A stretch of DNA of 64,000 nucleotides from assembly GCF_030272615.1 (NCBI RefSeq), contig NC_081410.1, positions 286,811,957 through 286,875,956 of the forward strand, in the 5' to 3' direction. Every line of letters starts with the position of its first letter. Position 1 is the first letter of the stretch. Under the pieces are notes generated by a model, which ran no database searches, was not told the DNA's origin, and saw only the letters and a list, made by a program, of their open reading frames with translations. Shown here in pieces: positions 61,194-64,000 of the stretch. Origin of the DNA: Cryptomeria japonica (lineage: Eukaryota; Streptophyta; Pinopsida; Cupressales; Cupressaceae). The position numbers were made by a program, and so were the translations under genes.

Positions 61194-61945
61194 CTGACAA
61201 AAGTTCCCAAGATAGATAAATATGATAACAAGAAGTTAAAAGAGTACAAAATCTCTATTGTTGCTTTCTACCATAGATACATTGTCATCACTAATTGAAA
61301 CGCAAGTCTAAAGAAAGGAAACAATAGCAACCCTCGCCTACCATTCGGATTTACATATATTAAGAATCAATTCTTTGTAGATTTTCTTTAGATGTTTCAC
61401 ATTAATTGCACGTCCATGTCTTTGTTAGTAACCCCCTTCTCCCATAATTTAAACAAGAAATGAAGAAATAACCTCCCTCCTAAAAGCCAAATAATTGAAA
61501 CAAGTCAGAGAGTTCAGTTGCCAGATTTAAATTTAGTGGTAATAACTGAAATCCATAAAATTTCTACGGGTTAGAAAACTAAAGCTTAAATTAGTCAACA
61601 TATTTAGTTAGTTTTCCTAAATAAGTTATGACTCGTAGCGTTAGTTTTTCACAAGGTAGATTATGATATTGTTGGAAAGTTGGACGGGAAATACAGAATA
61701 CAATACTTTATAAATATTTGTATAATTATAATACTAAGTATTCCAATGCATTAATATTATATTTACATTTTGGTGCTATCTGTATGAACAAAATGGTTTA
61801 ATTTTTATAGTATTTATGCCTGTAATTTTTCAACATGATATCAGAACTTATAATTTAATCTTTCCATAATTTCTTTTATGGTCAAGGTATTTCCTAAAAT
61901 TATTGAGGACCCATTTTCATGAACACACAAAAAAACAGTGCTTAC
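61194..61945. other. Intron-like sequence, no gene seen
   Basis: AT-rich. On the minus strand it ends in a T-rich tract and TTTTGTCAG, a good splice acceptor for the helicase exon at 61193. No exon-like segment was found inside. Confidence 0.45.
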
Positions 61946-62052
61946 CTTTTAATCTGCCTTCTTGCTGCTGCATAACATTGGAGGCTATGAAGAAGCTGCC
62001 ATTGTTCGAACAGAACACGAGGGACAATAAGATTTCTTGCGGCCATTTGCAT
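61946..62052 (-). CDS. Putative first exon, organelle-targeting-like N-terminus
   Basis: ATG 62052-62050 (or the second ATG at 62046) opens MQMAARNLIVPRVLFEQW and continues ...YAAARRQIK to a strong donor AAAAG/GTAAGC at 61946/61945. An in-frame TGA lies just upstream of the ATG. The peptide is Arg-rich with no acidic cluster, like a mitochondrial presequence. Local base composition is richer in GC than the flanks. The exon phase (two bases left over) does not fit the helicase exon at 61193, so it is not simply the helicase first exon. Identity unknown. Confidence 0.4.
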
Positions 62053-62594
62053 ACTTCAGTTCAGAAATTTTCGCTGGCATGTTGGAGGTATTTCCTTTTT
62101 CATCACATTTTTTTCCAATCAGGAAGTCTTGATTTTTGCTGGTAATCAGGCTTCGATGAAATAATACACTTTAACACTGAAAGGATGAGTATGGTATAAC
62201 ATGCCCAGCAAGAAGGTTTTGTTAACGCACCACACAAGCAAATACTATTCCCATTCCCTCGTCATATGTTGTTTTTCATTTATGAGAATAAGACATATAA
62301 GTACACATAGGGTTGTTTTGGGGAAAATGAAGTTTTAGGACATTTATCTTTCCTATGAAAATGGAAGTGCGAGTTCCTAAGAAATAAGAGACATAAATAA
62401 GGGAGATATAATGACCCCCTTCTGAAATTTCCAAGAAATAGCAATTTTTATTGTGTATTTTTATGCATATTTATGGAATATTTATGACAGCAAGAAAATT
62501 CACAATATTAACTGAATATTTAATACTTAATATAGCATTCCTACATTAAGGCCATCTTGAAACTGTTAATATTGATACAAGGAATCACTAGAAG

Positions 62595-62596
<2 letters not shown>

Positions 62597-62657
<61 letters not shown>

Positions 62658-62724
62658 CCTAAGTTAGGTTCCTCATGTGAGGCCTAGAATCAGAGCCCGA
62701 TGGGTTTGTACCAGGTCTGGCCCG

Positions 62725-62804
<80 letters not shown>
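62597..62804. repeat. Two compound (CT)n(TA)n microsatellites in a tandem duplication
   Basis: (CT)n from about 62597 and (TA)n to 62656, then a 70-base unit (AAGTTAGG-TTCCTCATGTG...CCAGGTCTGG, 62657-62726). The whole block repeats: (CT)n 62727-62778, (TA)n to 62804, then the unit at 62806-62875. The two single-copy parts differ at a few positions only. The Arg/Glu-repeat frame it generates is an artefact. Confidence 0.9.
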
Positions 62805-62879
62805 CTAAGTTAGGGTTCCTCATGTGAGGCCTAGAATCAGAGCCCGATGGGTTCGTACCAGGTCTGGCCTGAGTGCCAT

Positions 62880-63550
62880 GTAGAGGGGAGTGACGAATGG
62901 GAAGGGGAAAAACAGCACACAGAAGCGATGTGCGTTTGGAGCATCCGATTCTTGGCAAACTTAACAAAGATCCGCATGTTCAGGCTAAAGACGGACCTTA
63001 GAGAGAGCCTTCCATGAACAAGGGAGAAAAGATTTGATCCGATAAAATAATCCATTTCAAAGAAATGATCAATTGGTGGTTTTTGTTTAATAATTTTATT
63101 ATTTCTAATTAAGTTTTAACATTTATAAATTTAGATTTCATATTTTAAAACATTTAATTTTGATTTTAAATTAAATTTAAAAAGTATTGCATTGTGTTAT
63201 TTTAAAAATAAAATATTTAAATATTTATTAAGCATTTAATATTTATTTTTAATTTTTGATAGAATAGCTACTGAGGGGCAGCACCCATTATATTAATTTA
63301 TAAAAGTCTTAAAATTCAACCACTGTGGCTTCCATATGACCCTATTACCCACCCACCTATGATCTTTAACGATTGTGCCCTGCAATTCATCTAAATCAAA
63401 ACGTCACTCGAGACAAAATGCTGACCATATATTTGTAGTATCTATTTTAACCCATAACTGATAAAAACTACATACAAGTAACTTAATATTGATATTATCT
63501 ACATATCACAGCAAACCAGGGCAGCTATGCCATCTTCGCTTTCTTCTTCA
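62880..63550. other. No gene seen
   Basis: AT-rich from 63070 to 63260 (runs of ATTTAAAT). Read by eye, nothing coding or structured stands out. Confidence 0.4.
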
Positions 63551-63997
63551 CTAGACTGTCGAGTCCACAATCTGGGCCTTCAACTCATCCTCCAATAGGG
63601 CATCCACCTCATCGTCCTCTACAATCGCCTCCTCCTTAATGACTGTGCCCGAGTCTTCCTCCTCCAAGTCACAATTGAGCCCATAGTTCTTCAGATATTC
63701 CTTCACCCACTCCCCACCATCATTTAGCATAATACCCATCGATTTCTTAAAAAACACAATGTTTCTTGCAATGGCTGGTTTCCTACTTTCAAACAGCTCC
63801 AACTTTGCAATCATGATCACAGGCAGCTTTGGCAACTCCCTCCCACATATCTGGGCCACATAATAGTCATGAGGAAGAGGGATTCACTTCTTTGCATCCA
63901 CATTTTCCAGGACATCATCTAATTCCTCCAGATAGTGTTCTTTGAACACCTTCTCACACAAAGTCTTTGTCATTCCCTTCAGCTCACCCATATCCAT
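63551..63997 (-). pseudogene. Unidentified ORF with one in-frame stop
   Basis: Minus-strand frame from ATG 63997-63995 (MDMGELKGMTKTLCEKVFKE) with TGA at 63886-63884, then open to 63551. The second part has ICGRELPKLPVIMIAKLELF, FFKKSMGIMLNDGGEWVKEY and a strongly acidic tail (DLEEEDSG, VEDDEVDALLEDELK). GC content is clearly above the neighbouring sequence, and a Glu/Asp-rich tail suggests a soluble protein. It may extend past the window end. I do not recognise the family; it could be a processed pseudogene or an exon set with a misread stop. Confidence 0.4.
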
Positions 63998-64000
63998 TAG

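Noticed and set aside
62659-62967. Minus-strand ORF with Arg-Glu repeats
   Set aside because: Produced by (CT)n and (TA)n microsatellites; not a gene.

Overview
This is plant nuclear DNA, almost entirely nested mobile elements, with a small genic strip at the right edge. Ty1/copia polyproteins, tRNA-iMet-type primer-binding sites, a tRNA-derived SINE, a hAT-like element and an intron-bearing SNF2 helicase tail all fit a seed plant. The depth of nesting and the large, long-decayed elements suggest a big genome, perhaps a gymnosperm; that is inference.

Layout. 1-5526 has no recognisable gene. It holds AT-rich LTR-type debris, a TATA box and an array of 21-bp repeats. 5527-5968 is a remnant of a gypsy-type element (H) whose minus-strand primer-binding site was split by element A. 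A (5969-41955, minus, family F1) carries two insertions: copia element N0 (9403-17046) in its ORF, and element C (18174-40479, plus, family F2) at its start codon. C contains copia N1 (about 23680-38677, minus), which contains copia N2 (27533-34882, minus). Next come a hAT-like element T1 (41991-43324) with a SINE inside it, and a second F2 copy, D (about 43333-59490, minus), split by copia P (44071-50774, plus) and by a second F1 copy, B (51379-57239, plus). Most junctions show 5-bp target duplications (8 bp for the hAT, 14 bp for the SINE), so the order of events can be read.

F1 and F2 are the novel part. F1 is about 5.9-6.0 kb with no matching long terminal repeats. It carries one decayed ORF of about 1,150 codons that I cannot assign, preceded by a leader holding 8-10 dispersed hairpins of the type CTTGCAATCGGGTCT/AGACCCGATTGCAAG. 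The two copies share the same 5' terminus, leader layout and ORF. F2 is an LTR element with an iMet primer-binding site, a coiled-coil and zinc-knuckle gag-like region, and a long unrecognised ORF where pol should be. Neither shows reverse transcriptase, integrase or transposase, so both are presumably moved by others. The copia elements N0, N1, N2 and P have gag-protease-integrase-RT-RNase H order but all are broken by stops and frameshifts.

The right edge (60489-64000) holds host-like sequence: three well-formed minus-strand exons encoding the C-terminus of a SMARCAL1/CHR18-type SNF2 protein, a possible first exon of an organelle-targeted protein, a duplicated microsatellite block and an unassigned ORF with one stop.
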